The notes beneath the pieces were generated by a model. That model was not told the DNA's origin. It saw nothing but the letters and a program-made list of their open reading frames with translations, and did no database searches. A stretch of 64,000 nt of DNA from Vombatus ursinus (taxonomy: Eukaryota > Chordata > Mammalia > Diprotodontia > Vombatidae): NCBI RefSeq assembly GCF_900497805.2, contig NW_020954570.1, positions 9,890,586 to 9,954,585 on the forward strand, given 5' to 3'. Below are positions 49,336 to 60,095 of this stretch, in pieces. Both the position numbers and the translations under genes were made by a program. Every line of letters starts with the position of its first letter. Positions within the stretch are counted from its first letter, which is position 1.

Positions 49336-50569
49336 TTTCCCTAAGAGATTTTACTTTTAATCTTTGTTTTTATGTTTGTGCATCTCTTTGTTTCTTATCA
49401 CTTCCTAACTCCTCTACTTTACTTCTACCTGCTACCTTACTCTCCTATTACTTAACCTACCCCCACTCCAGTAATCCCTCCCTCATCCTCCCATCCCTCT
49501 AAATCTAAACTCCCTTCTATATTCCTCTTTTAACCTATTCCCACACCCTCCCCTCTAAAGATCCTTCCTTTATCCTCTCCCCCCTCCCTATCCCGTTAGA
49601 GTTTTATTTCTTTCTAAATTTAGAAGGTTTTTTATACTCTTCTGAATATATATGTATCTTCCCCTCTTAAACCCATTCCTGATGAGAGTAGGTTTCCAGA
49701 AGTAACAGCCCCCCCTCCTCCATCTAATTCCTCTGTATTGGTTCTTCTTCTTGTACCTCATTTGTAAAAAAAATTACTCTTTTAGCTGTACTTAAATAGT
49801 TTTACTTTTTGGAGTCATATCATACTCAGGTTTATCTCAGTCTTCCTTTTAAGTTACCTAATTACTAGTAACAATCTTAGACATAGGTTTTACATTTTTC
49901 ATATGTGAAAGGTAAACATTCTATACTTATTTAGTCCCTTGTAATTGGTCATTGGCATGTACCTTATATTTCACTTGGCTCTTATATGTTAAATCTTTTA
50001 TTGAGTTTAGGGTTTTTTTTTTTAACAAAGACCAGAAAGTCTGACAATTGATCAAATGTCCATTTTTTTTAAAATTCAGAATTATGCTTAGCTTTGCTGA
50101 GTATGATATTTTTGACTAGAAGCCAAGTTCTTTTGCTCTTCAATATACAGTGTTCCAAGACCTGCGATCTTTTAGTGTTGTGACTGCTAGGTCTTGTGTG
50201 ATTCTAATTGTGGTACCATCATATGTAAATTGTTTTTTTTTTTTTTTTACTTGTTGCATGTAATATTTTGTCCTTGATCTGGGGGGTGGGGTTCGAAATT
50301 TAACTATAATGTTCCTGAGAGTTTTCCTCATAGGATCTCTTTCAGGTGGTGATTAGTGGATTTTTTCTATTTCTACTTTCCTCTCTTGTTCTAATGCTTG
50401 AGGATAATATTCTTTAATTATTTCTTCTATTACTGTACCAAGATTCTTTTTTTGATCAGAACATTCAGGTAGTCCAATTATTCTTATGTTTTCTCTTTTT
50501 GATCTGTTCTCTAGATCTGTTGTTTTTCTTCTTCTGAGATGTTTCACATTCTGTTCTATTTTTTCATTC

Positions 50570-50647
50570 TTTATATATATGTGTGTGTGTGTATATATAT
50601 ATTTATATACATATATATGTATATATATATACACATATATATTCATC
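50570..50647. repeat. (TG)n/(TA)n simple repeat inside an ORF1 remnant
   Basis: A run of 'tatatatgtgtgtgtgtgta' and then TA-rich units interrupts the coiled-coil coding part of the outer element's ORF1. It has grown inside the former coding region. Confidence 0.9.
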
Positions 50648-52100
50648 TCTTATAACTTTGCTGGCTTCCCCTTGCCCAATTCTGATTTTCAAGGAGTCAT
50701 TTTCTTCCTTAAGATTCTCGATATCCTTTTCTAATTGGTTGACTTTCTTTTCATAATCTTCTTGTTTTTCTTGTATTATTCTTGTTTTTCTTTTTAGTTT
50801 TTCCTCATTCGCATTTGATTTTTAAAGTCTTTTTTCAAGTTCTTCAATAAGTTCTTTTTGGGCAGGTGACCATTTGACATTACCCTGTGGGGTACAAGAG
50901 GGTTTCTTTGCTTCAGTGTCCTTCTCTGAAGATAAACCCTGATCTTCTCTATTTCCATAATAGCACTCTATTGTTGAATTCTTTCTCCTTTGCCTGTGCT
51001 TTTTTTTTTTTGGTAATAATTTAGTTTTTAAAATTACCTCTAGTCCTGGAATATGGGGGATGGTGCCTCTAATCCTCTTCAGTTCACCCTTCTGACCCTG
51101 AACTCAAACCAAGACCTCCAGTCTCCTGTAAGTGCCCACAGCAGAGACCTCATCACCCCGCTGCTTCTGCACTCACCATGCATGTGCTGGTTCCTTCTCA
51201 CCCCTACCATGTCTCTGCAGCACAGCTGGTTCTGTTCCTTGTCAGAATAGGTTCCCTCTATATTCTCTCTCTTTTTTTATAGTTTTTTTTTTAAATTTAT
51301 TTATTTTTAGTTTTCAACATTCACTTCCACAAGATTGAGTTCCAAATTTTCTCCCCATCTTGTTCCTCCCCCCACCTCAAGATGGCATGCATAATCTGCC
51401 CTCTCTTCTATCTGTCCCCCCCTTCTCTTATCCCCTTCCCCTTCTATTTTCCTGTAGGGCAGGATACATTTCTATACCCCATTTCCTGTATTTCTTATTT
51501 CCCAGTTGCATGTGAAAACAATTTTTTCAACGTGTGTATTTAAAACTTTGGGTTCCAAATTTTCTCCCTTCCTCTCTCCCCACTCACCCTCATTGAAAAG
51601 GCAAGCAACTTGATTCAGGTTATACATGTGTAGTCATGCAAAACACTTCCATAGTAGGTATGTTGTGAAAAACTAAGTATATTTCCCTTCATCCTATCCC
51701 ACCCCCCATTTATTCTATTCTCTCTTGTGACCCTGTCCTTCCTCAAAAGTGTTTGCTTCTGATTACCTCCTCTTCCAATCTTCCCTTCCCTCTATCATCC
51801 CCCTGCTCTCTTGTCCCCTTCCCCCCCTCATTTTCCTGTAGGGTAAGATAGATTTCCATACCCAATTGAGTGTGTATGTTATTACCTCCTTAAGCCAAAT
51901 CCTATGAGAATAAGATTCACTCATTCCCTCTCACCTTCCCCCATTTCCCCTCCACCATAAAAGCCTTTTCTTGTTTGTTTCATGTGAGCTAATTTACCCC
52001 ATTCTACCTCTCCCTTTCTCCTTCTCCCAGTATAATTCTCTCTCACCCCTTAATTTTATTCTCCAGATATCACCCCTTCATCTTCAACTCACCCTGTGCC

Positions 52101-52147
<47 letters not shown>

Positions 52148-52157
52148 NNNNNNNNNN

Positions 52158-52214
<57 letters not shown>

Positions 52215-52234
52215 CCTATCTATCTATCTATCTA
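52101..52234. repeat. (ATCT)n microsatellite with a 10-base assembly gap
   Basis: An uninterrupted ATCT array except for ten N at 52,148-52,157 and one variant unit (ACCT) near 52,213. The true length is unknown. It lies in the 3' region of the inner HAL1, where the sister copy at 27,680 has only a short 'tctatatata' tract. Confidence 0.97.
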
Positions 52235-52374
52235 CATATTTATAATTTTTTTCCCTCCAACTACCCTAATACTGACAAAGTTCTCGTGAGTTACAAATAT
52301 CATCTTTCCACATAGGAATGTAAATAGTTCAACCTTAGTGAGTCTCTTATGATTTCTCTCTCCTGTTTACCTCT

Positions 52375-53440
52375 TCATGTTTCACTTGAGTCTTGTATTT
52401 GAAAGTCAAATTTTCTATTTAGTTCTGGTCTTTTCATCAAGAATGCTTGAAAGTTCCCTATTTCACTGCATGACCATTTTTCCCCTGAAGGATTATACTC
52501 AGTTTTGCTGGGTAGGTGATTCTTGGTTGTAATCCTATCTCCTTTGCCCTCTGGAATATTATATTCCATGCCTTCTGGTCCCTTAATATAGAAGCTGCTA
52601 AATCTTGTGTTATCCTGATTGTGTTTCCACAATACTTGAATTGTTTCTTTCTGGCTGCTTGCAATATTTTCTCTGGGAGCTCTGGAATTTGGCTACAACA
52701 TTCCTAGGAGTTTTCCTTTGGGGATCTCTTTCAGGAGGTGATCGGTGGATTCTTTCAATTTCTATTTTGCCCTCTGGTTCTAAAATATCAGGGCAGTTTT
52801 CCTTGATAATTTCTTGAAAGATGGTGTCTAGGCTCTTTTTTTGATCATGGCTTTCAGAGAGTCCAATAATTTTTAAATTCTCTCTCCTGGATCTATTTTC
52901 CAGGTCAGTTGTTTTCCCAATGAGATATTTCACATTGTTCTCTATTTTTTCATTCTTTTGGATTTGTTTTACAGTGTCTTGATTTCTTATAAAGTCACTA
53001 GCTTCCAATTTCTCCACTTTAATTTTTAAGGAAGTATTTTCTTCAGTAAGCTTTTGAACTTTCTTTCCCATTTGACCAGTTTTGCTTTTTAGGGCATTCT
53101 TCTCCTCATTGGCTTTTTGGACCTCTTTTGCCATTTGGGTTAGGCTATTTTTTAAGGTGTTATTTTTTTTCGGTATTTTTTGGAATCTCCTTTATCAAGC
53201 TGTTGACTTGTTTTTCGTGATTTTCTTGCATCACTCTCATTTCTCTTCCCAGTCTTCCCTCTACTTCTCTTATTTGTTTCTCAAACTCCTTTTTGAGCTT
53301 TTCCATGGCCTGGGACTGATTCATATTTTTCTTGGAGGCTTTGCATGTAGGAGCTTTGACTTTGTTGTCTTTTTCTGGTTATATGTTTTGATCTTTGTTA
53401 CCAAAGAAAGATTCTATTATCTGACTTTTTTTTGGACCTT
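52375..53440 (-). pseudogene. HAL1 ORF1 remnant (inner element)
   Basis: The longest open piece (53,134-52,610, 174 codons) starts MAKEVQKANEEKNALKSKTG in the coiled coil and includes NVKYLIGKTTDLENRSRREN, IIGLSE, and IERIHRSPPERDPQ of the RRM-like domain. The frame then shifts into 52,664-52,458 (QAARKKQFKYCGNTIRITQD) and again at 52,632-52,375. The N-terminal part lies before 53,134 in another frame. Three or more breaks. Confidence 0.88.
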
Positions 53441-54686
53441 TATTTATTCATGATCTCAGTCAATTACTTGAGTTTTAAACTCTTTGTTAAGGTAGGGGTC
53501 TGCTTCCAGTGTGGATAGTATACTGTCCCAAGCTTCAGGGGTTTTGTGCAGCTGTTTTCAGAGATACCTCTAGGGACCTGTAAATTTTCAGTTCTTCCAA
53601 AGTGGTATGATAAGGGACGATGTGTTTACTCCTTTCCTGGCCTGTTCTCTGGTCTATGAGTGAACACAAGCACTCTTTTCTGCCTTGGAACTGTGAGGAG
53701 GATTTCCTCTCCACCACCACTGCAAGCTCCACCATGCCAGCACTCCTTTTCACCCCAGGACCACCACCCAGAACTGTGACCCAGATCCATGCATGGGCAA
53801 AGCAAGAGAATCCTGCACCAGCAGAGAGATCCTTGAAATCCTCCTCTGATCAGCCACTTGATCCGCCTCTCAGTCTGTGGGCTGGAATCTCCAGAAGCAG
53901 CCTCTGCCCCCGGGCCATGCTTGGGTAATGGGGCTGGGACCCTGCCTCTCTCTCTCATCACTTTCACAGACTTTTCCTACTGACCTTCTAAGTTGTCTTT
54001 GGCATTCTTGGGTTGAGAAGTCTGGAAACTGCCTCAGCTGCCAGCGATTCAGTCCTCTGAAGCCTGCTCCAGGTTTGCTGAGGCCTGCCTTGCCTGCATG
54101 CCCACACTGAACAGTGTTCCTCTCCCTGACTGGCGTGATAGACCTTTCTGATCAACCATCCAGGCTGTCTTGGGCTGTAAATTTGTTTCACTCTGTCTTT
54201 TTGTGGGTTCTGGTGCTTTAGAATTTGTTTAGAGCCATTTTTATGGGTATTTGGAGGGGTTTGGGGGAGAACTCAAGCAAGTCACTGCTTTTACTCTGCC
54301 ATCTTGGCTCCACCCCCTCTATCTTCTCTAGGTCAGATGACCAACTCCTCTCTCTTGTCCCTGGGGTAAAAGTTCTTGTGGCTGGGGCCAAGGCAGCCTC
54401 CCATACCAGCTAACCCCAGGGCTTGCCACTTGTTGTTTAAGCAGCTTGAGGCTTGTTGTTGAAGCCAACCCTAGCTTGGAGGTATTTACTCTTCACAGAG
54501 AGGAAGGTCCAGAATTTTTCTTCAGATCTTCTCCAGTTGTCCCAGGAGGACCCCTCTTCTGTCCCTACTGTCATTTGTTTCCACAGCTCTATGTTCGCCT
54601 AGAGGTGCTATATCTCTTGTGTGGAGGAAATAAAATTTTCTGACCTACTCCTCCATCTTCCCAGAATCCTCTCCCAACAATTTCTT

Positions 54687-55065
54687 AATTGGAAAAACTG
54701 ATGACTTTTTCTCCTTCCTCATCTTACATGACATCTGCTATATTTGACTCTGTTGACAACCTTCTTAGGGTTACTCTTTTCTCTCTGGGATTTCTGACAC
54801 TACTCTCTCCTTGTTCTTTACCTAACCATCTGATTGCTTCTCCTCAGTCTACTTTTCTGGTGACATCTCCTAATGGTGAATGAAATACTGGGCTCTGTCC
54901 TGGTTTTTCTTCTATTCTCCCTATACATACACACTCTCTCAGTCTCATCAACTGCCATGTGTTTAATTAGCATTTCAGTGAAGATGATTCCCAGCTCTAT
55001 GTATCCAGGTCTAATCTCTTTCTGCCTATTGGACATTTCAAACTGAACATTCCATAAGCATAGTT
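54687..55065 (+). mobile_element. L2 LINE, right part
   Basis: Continues the L2 beyond the target duplication: 'ggatttctgacactactctc', 'ctgattgcttctcctcagtc', then 'tgggctctgtcctggttttt', 'tctcatcaactgccatgtgt', 'attcccagctctatgtatcc' and 'tctgcctattggacatttca'. This is the reverse-transcriptase end of L2. Confidence 0.82.
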
Positions 55066-57420
55066 ATTTCTACTTTTACATTCCCCAGTATATCTAACAT
55101 AATATAAAGCATATATCAGGTGCTTTAAAATGTGTATTCTAAATACATAGGTTGATTTACAGAGAACAAGGAGAGATGAGCCAGGAGCATCAAGGATCTG
55201 AGACATTTGGATGTGACCCAGTGACATAAACTGTGTCCTGACTGGGTATGTAGGTAAGCACAAAATCTCCATCTAGCTGCTTTGACTTCTTTTATTTTCT
55301 ACATTGTAAACTATAGGATTCCTTTTGTATTTTCAGTGTTTGGTTCCATGGAAAAAAATGCAAGACACTTTCAAATACACTTTTAATTAAATGTGTTTTT
55401 ATTTATCAAAGATTGTAAATCAAGTAAGGAAAGCCTTTAGTACATTGGGTCAACCCCTTATAGTAGACTTCTGGGAGGATATGGACAAGAATTGAATAGG
55501 CTGAATGGGTTGTGGTCATCATATTTGGAGGAAATATCTAAATCTGTAAAGATCGTGGACCCTTTAGAGCATTTAAGTATAACAAGGCAAAAGCTTTTAG
55601 CAAAATAATTAGGTGAGAATATGGAAACATCTCTGTGTCAGAACCAGCTTGTATCCCACTGACTATTAAATTTTCATTTATACCTCAGAAATTGGCAAAG
55701 GGCTTGATTTGTTTCATTGATTATCTAGATTTTAGAAAGTGATGGGAAAATGTTAATAATGTATGGTTATTTATACTGTTCTGTAGACATTTCCTGGCAT
55801 TTTAGTTTTAGTTCTAATGCATAGGATAAAATACTTTTAAAAACAACATAATGGATTAAGACAGAATTCATTACCTGTAATAATGAATTTTTTGTAAAAG
55901 CATAAAGACCAAATTTTATTTTAATGATTTTGATGGAATATTAAAATCTGGCAGAAATCTTTGTTAAACTGGGTGTGTGTTGTTCTTTGTACAAGATTAT
56001 ATAATTTTGTATTTTGTTTGATTACATAAAATATATATTTGGTAATTTTTATGTGTATGTGCAAACAATTGTATATTGGAGAAGAGTTTATACAAAATGG
56101 AACATTAGATAAATTCCAAAGCATTGATGCCAAAGATGAGGGGGGTAAATGTGACTATGTCTATATTTATTACTTTTGCTAGAATTATTTCTATTTAAGT
56201 TTGACTCACAAATACTTTGAGTCAAATCATACTTCAAGTTACTATTTTAAAAATTACCTTAAATCGATGAACTGAAGTTTTTTTTTCCTCCCATAGTGAA
56301 TTCTTGTTATTTGCTCCAGGTTTAGTATGCATTGTTCATAGTTCATATATAATATTCATTTCAATTCCATAATTATTATTCTGAGTCATTGAGATATATT
56401 ATTTCTCATTAATAGGTTTATCGTGAGCATTTTTATACTGTATTAGGATGACAGCTATCATTTAAACCATGAAAAACTTAAATGGATATCTTTAAACTAG
56501 CAGGCTTAGTAAATATTCTGATGATCTTCACTGGAGATAGGCAAGTTATTATCCGAAGTATACTCTGTGATCTTGTCATTATAGGTACTCTCTTTAGCAG
56601 TATGTGTAGAGGATCCATTCAACACACTGGAACTTATCTGTTCTTTTGATGTTTTACGCATAATAATACCACACATTTGCTCTCACTATTTGACAAGATT
56701 GCCTCTGTTTCTCTGTCTTTGATGTTACATGTCTTTGATGAACAGTTAGTGTTTCGTTGTTTTGGGGTGAGAGAATTGGAGGAACTTTTAAATTTGTTAT
56801 GAAAAAATAGTATATACTCACTATTGGTCTGTGATCAAGAAACTGTTGAAGTCCCTGGAAACATGCATGGCAGGTTTTGAAAGAAACACAAATGTAGCTG
56901 TAGACAAATGTGAGGTGCAGTGTATGGCTTTGTGAATCATGTTATCTGAAGTAAGCTAGTGATATGGTAGTTCACAAAGTAATTCACTGTTTCACAGATG
57001 CTTCAGCAATTTGTCTATAGCTCACAGCCTGAAACTCCTTTCTGGAGCAAAGAGCTGGCCCAGGAATGGGTACCTCTCAGCTTCTTGGTTTCCAAGATAT
57101 TTTACCAGAGGAAATGTTTGAAGTGAGACAGCTCAGGATGCCCCAGACAACTGTCCACCTAGTAGATACCATCAAAAATAATGACCATGTGACCAGATTG
57201 GTCACCATGTCTAGATTTCTTGTCTCCTTTCTACTTTGTTACGCATGTTTTCTTTACCTTACTAGTTATTTTGTGTATGTCTTACCAGTATATTTGTACT
57301 GAAGGTAATCTTTATCAGAATCCATCCAAATGTCATAAATATTTGACCTCATAGGTTGCCGAATTTATTTTCATTCTGTAAAATAATATTTCTCATACTC
57401 TCTGTGGGAAAGGAGAAAGC
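55065..57420. other. AT-rich intron of the kinase relic; no recognised gene
   Basis: Unique AT-rich DNA without clear repeats. A mixed-composition patch at 56,990-57,310 carries a plus ORF of 78 codons (57,066-57,302) that starts MGTSQLLGFQDILPEEMFEV and ends in a hydrophobic stretch. I do not recognise it. Confidence 0.4.
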
Positions 57421-57424
57421 CTGG

Positions 57425-57545
57425 CTTTTAGGTATGGACTTCAGAGCTATGTGATTGCTCAAAGGCTTCATCCCCCTGCACCTGGGTTTCTTTATCCATA
57501 AAATGAAGGGGTTGAGCTAAATGGTTTTTCATATCTTTACCATTT
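57425..57545 (+). repeat. MIR fragment
   Basis: 'cacctgggtttctttatcca', 'taaaatgaaggggttgagct' and 'aaatgg' are the MIR core and following segment; the ends are lost. Confidence 0.65.
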
Positions 57546-57744
57546 CAGAAAGACTATGTATTTTGAAGTTGGATATTGCTGGATGTGTAGACAAGGTAGT
57601 GACTTTGTTCAAAATGGCTCTTGTGTGATTTCTCCTTTAAAATAAAGAATGTTAATTGTTCAAAATATGTACTTTTGGCATTTTTATTTTGTTTCTTCAT
57701 AGTTTTATAGGTTTCCCTAATCCTTTCTTTAGTATACTAAAACT

Positions 57745-57860
57745 TACATATGAAGTGCAATAGAATGTAAGCTCTTTGTGGGGCAGAGACTTTTTTTTCT
57801 TCTTTATATTCCCAGTGTCTAGCACAATGCCTCATATACAACAGATGCTTCCTCTATCCT
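57745..57860 (+). repeat. L2 3'-terminal fragment
   Basis: 'agaatgtaagctctttgtgg', 'ggcagagac', 'ttatattcccagtgtctagc', 'acaatgcctcatatacaaca' form the characteristic L2 3' end. Confidence 0.72.
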
Positions 57861-58134
57861 TGGTGAATATTCCAGGGGACCATTCCATATGGGTAGCTGA
57901 TTTGGATCCATTTCCCACAGGCTAGATCAAAGATCACAATCTAATGAGATTAAATTTATCCATACTAAATTATAAATCTTATACATCAGTTTACAAAATC
58001 AACTGTACTAGTACAGGATGTGAGAGGTATAGCTAGACAACAGTTCAAGTATAAAAAATAAGTTGATATTTTAGTGGATTGCAAGTTCAACATAAACAAA
58101 CTTTATGACATGGTAGTGAAAAAAAATCTAAGAC

Positions 58135-58720
58135 AGTATTTGATTACACTAACAGGGGCATAACATCCATAATGCAAGAGGAAATGGTCCTATTGTACTT
58201 TGCCAAAATCAGACTATATCTCAAGAATTATGTTTAGTTCTGGTTGCCATATTTTAGGAAAGATATTGGTGGAGCTATAGCATGTCCATAGCTGGGTGAT
58301 CAGGATCTGTTGAAGGAAATGGTGAAATTTAGCCTAGAAAAGGAAAGACGTATAAGGTCTGTCCTGTGAAGGAGGCCATACCATGAGAAAGACTTTTTTC
58401 TTGACTCCAGAGGGCAAAACCAGAAGTAATGAATAAAAGTTGTTGAGAAGCAGATTTTGGCTTGATCTAAGAAAAAAATTCCTAACAATTATAGTTGTCT
58501 GCAAGTGGAGTGAGCTGCCTCTGGGTTTAGTGGGCTCTCCTTTGCTGGAGGTTTTAAAGGAGAGCACTGGATTAAATTCAATTCAGCAATTTGTCCTTAC
58601 TAACTACAAGGAAGTATGTTAGGTGCTTGAGATGCTGCTTAAACTCTGACACATGTTAATGATACTGTAGAGGGGAAATTTTGTTTAAGGTCACATTAGA
58701 CTAGATGACACATGAGTTAC
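58135..58720 (+). mobile_element. L3/CR1-like LINE 3' end
   Basis: CR1-type order in decayed form: 'gaggaaatggtcctattgta', 'tatgtttagttctggttgcc', 'tttagcctagaaaaggaaag', a 'ccagagggcaaaaccagaag' block, 'gagaagcagattttggcttg', 'gtggagtgagctgcctctgg', 'tttgctggaggttttaaagg'. Longer than the copy at 7,950. Confidence 0.78.
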
Positions 58721-58946
58721 CTACAGTAAGCAAACACCATTGAGTAGGTTCCATGAGAGACTTATCCATAGCTCAATGATCTTTTATACAGAAAAAAATG
58801 GTACTGCAAGATTTCAAAAGTCATAAGATTTTTGACTACTGTAACATTCTAAAATGAATTTATATTTCAGTTTTTCTCCAAGTATACCACCTGTTAAATA
58901 TTTTGTTTGTAGAGATTTAAAAAATTATCATTTAATTTTTCACGTT

Positions 58947-59014
58947 ACTATGTTAAGTTTAACAGTAATGTGTGCACCATACTATGTTAAGTATAACAGT
59001 AATGTGTGCACTAT
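58947..59014. repeat. Tandem duplication, 34-base unit, two copies
   Basis: The unit begins 'actatgttaag' and includes 'taacagtaatgtgtgca'; it starts at 58,947 and again at 58,981 with few differences, so it is a recent local duplication. Confidence 0.9.
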
Positions 59015-59408
59015 AATTGTAAACAAACTTGTTTGTGTTCTTGCTGTCTCAATGCATTCTCCTCTGGAAACATTTTATTCATGAATTTATTACTATTTGT
59101 ATTTTCTAAAGCTAATATTAAATATTGTAGAAAGCAGAGAAAAAGGTTTTTCCTTTTGTATTGAGGGTGAGGTGACATTCCTTATTTGCTTGTGAAAATC
59201 ATTTTTGTGACTTGAATCCAATTGAACCTTCTATAGGTCCTAAACCTTCATTCGCAAATTCTTTGCTTAACAGCAAATTCAGTTGTGCTTTTGAGCATAT
59301 GATGTAGTTTCTTTCTTAATAAGTTTTTAATTCTATATCTTTGAAAATGAGTCATTGGAAGAATATGACATTCTTGTTTTGTTTTGTTTTGTTTTGTGTT
59401 ATTTTAAG

Positions 59409-59490
59409 GAAAAAAAAGTTTGTACACAAATGAATATGTGGCTGTTAAGCTGGCAAATTTATTTTTATACCACTTTGATTATTAGGCTCT
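59409..59490 (+). pseudogene. CSNK1G3: Casein kinase 1 gamma-like exon 3, first part; reading frame then lost
   Basis: After a T-rich tract and the acceptor 'gtgttattttaag' (AG at 59,407-59,408) the sequence reads, in the phase left by the exon at 41,591-42,032, G-KKSLYTNEYVAVKL. The CK1 gamma counterpart is G-KNLYTNEYVAIKL at the start of exon 3. The ATP-binding lysine of VAIK is present. One extra lysine codon has been gained in an A-run. Beyond KL the expected EPMKSRAPQLHLEYRFYKQL cannot be followed and a TAG appears in frame at 59,483. No donor could be placed. The join of two separate exons at the correct phase shows an unprocessed gene copy, not a retrocopy. Confidence 0.85.
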
Positions 59491-59843
59491 TTAAATAAAC
59501 ACCTACCTGTTGGTTTAATTGGTTTCACAATAAATGCTTATGTTTTTCTTTCTGTAGCTATAGAGATAGAGGAGGAAAATAGTTTTAAAAGAGTATGATA
59601 ATGTTTAATTGTTCCTTTATTACTGACCTTTATGAAGATTTTGTTGAAATGTTACAAAGTGCCTCGTTATATTTCAAATTCATTTATAATATGATTTAAA
59701 TTATGTCCCTCAGTACTTAGTGGTAAGAAGAAGTATCTTTCTAACTACTACATTATCTATACAATGGGAAACTATTGTGCAGTTATTCTACAGATGATAG
59801 AATAATGATAATTTTCTTTAGGTGAAATTTTGAAATCATATTA

Positions 59844-60095
59844 TTGTCTTGCAATCCTATTAAATATCATGATACCTCATCAGGCCTTGATGGCAATTCT
59901 GGATTATTAAAGGCTATAACAGCAGAGTACAAGTTCTGGAAGGTCCTAACAAGCTGGAAAATTTTCTGTGGGCCCAGCAATGCCCTGTATGCTGTTGTGT
60001 TAAGGAACATTTTAGAAAACTTTGGAGAGGGTCTTCATTGGAAGGCTATGGCTCAGATGATGCTCCACCCGCCTCCAATCATAGCAATTACATGA
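59844..60095 (+). other. Unassigned ORF, 83 codons; doubtful kinase similarity
   Basis: The ORF reads MSCNPIKYHDTSSGLDGNSG and later AEYKFWKVLTSWKIFCGPSN and then LYAVVLRNILENFGEG. A loose alignment with CK1 gamma EYRFYKQLG...[25 protein letters not shown] is possible. It would however span a position where CK1 gamma genes have an intron, and the identity is low. It may be chance, an unknown repeat, or a very decayed kinase segment. Confidence 0.25.

Larger units (their letters stand above)
51269..54314 (-). mobile_element. Inner full-length HAL1-like element
   Basis: Target duplication 'ccctctatattctct' (51,254-51,268) and 'ccctctatcttctct' (54,315-54,329) with one mismatch, inside the outer element's 5' UTR. 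On the minus strand: 5' end GGAGCCAAGATGGCAGAGTA, a 5' UTR of about 870 bases, ORF1 remnant 53,450-52,375, and a 3' region with a large (ATCT)n tract. It is collinear with the HAL1 at 26,841-29,743, including the duplicated 3' terminal motif. No ORF2. Confidence 0.9.
48932..54673 (-). mobile_element. Outer HAL1-type element of a second lineage, split by an inner HAL1
   Basis: An identical 13-base target duplication 'ccaacaatttctt' (48,919-48,931 and 54,674-54,686) lies inside an L2. Without the inner insert the element is about 2.7 kb: 48,932-51,253 and 54,330-54,673. On the minus strand it has a 5' UTR ending at 54,673, an ORF1 remnant (about 51,000-50,060) and a 3' region of about 1.1 kb with microsatellites. 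ORF1 pieces read TTDLENRSKRENIRIIGLPE (50,646-50,353) and RSRTKYYMQQVKKKKKQFTY (50,331-50,140). There is no reverse transcriptase. Its ORF1 and UTRs differ from the inner HAL1 (ENIRIIGLPE against ENLKIIGLSE), so it belongs to another, older lineage. Confidence 0.8.

Noticed and set aside
51971-52315. 114-codon ORF rich in Leu-Ser-Ile-Tyr
   Set aside because: Produced by the (ATCT)n microsatellite and an assembly gap.
32395-60095. Possibility that the CpG-island unit is the marsupial X-inactivation RNA gene RSX
   Set aside because: No GC-rich tandem-repeat exons as described for RSX, and the flanking exons are clearly casein kinase 1 gamma-derived.
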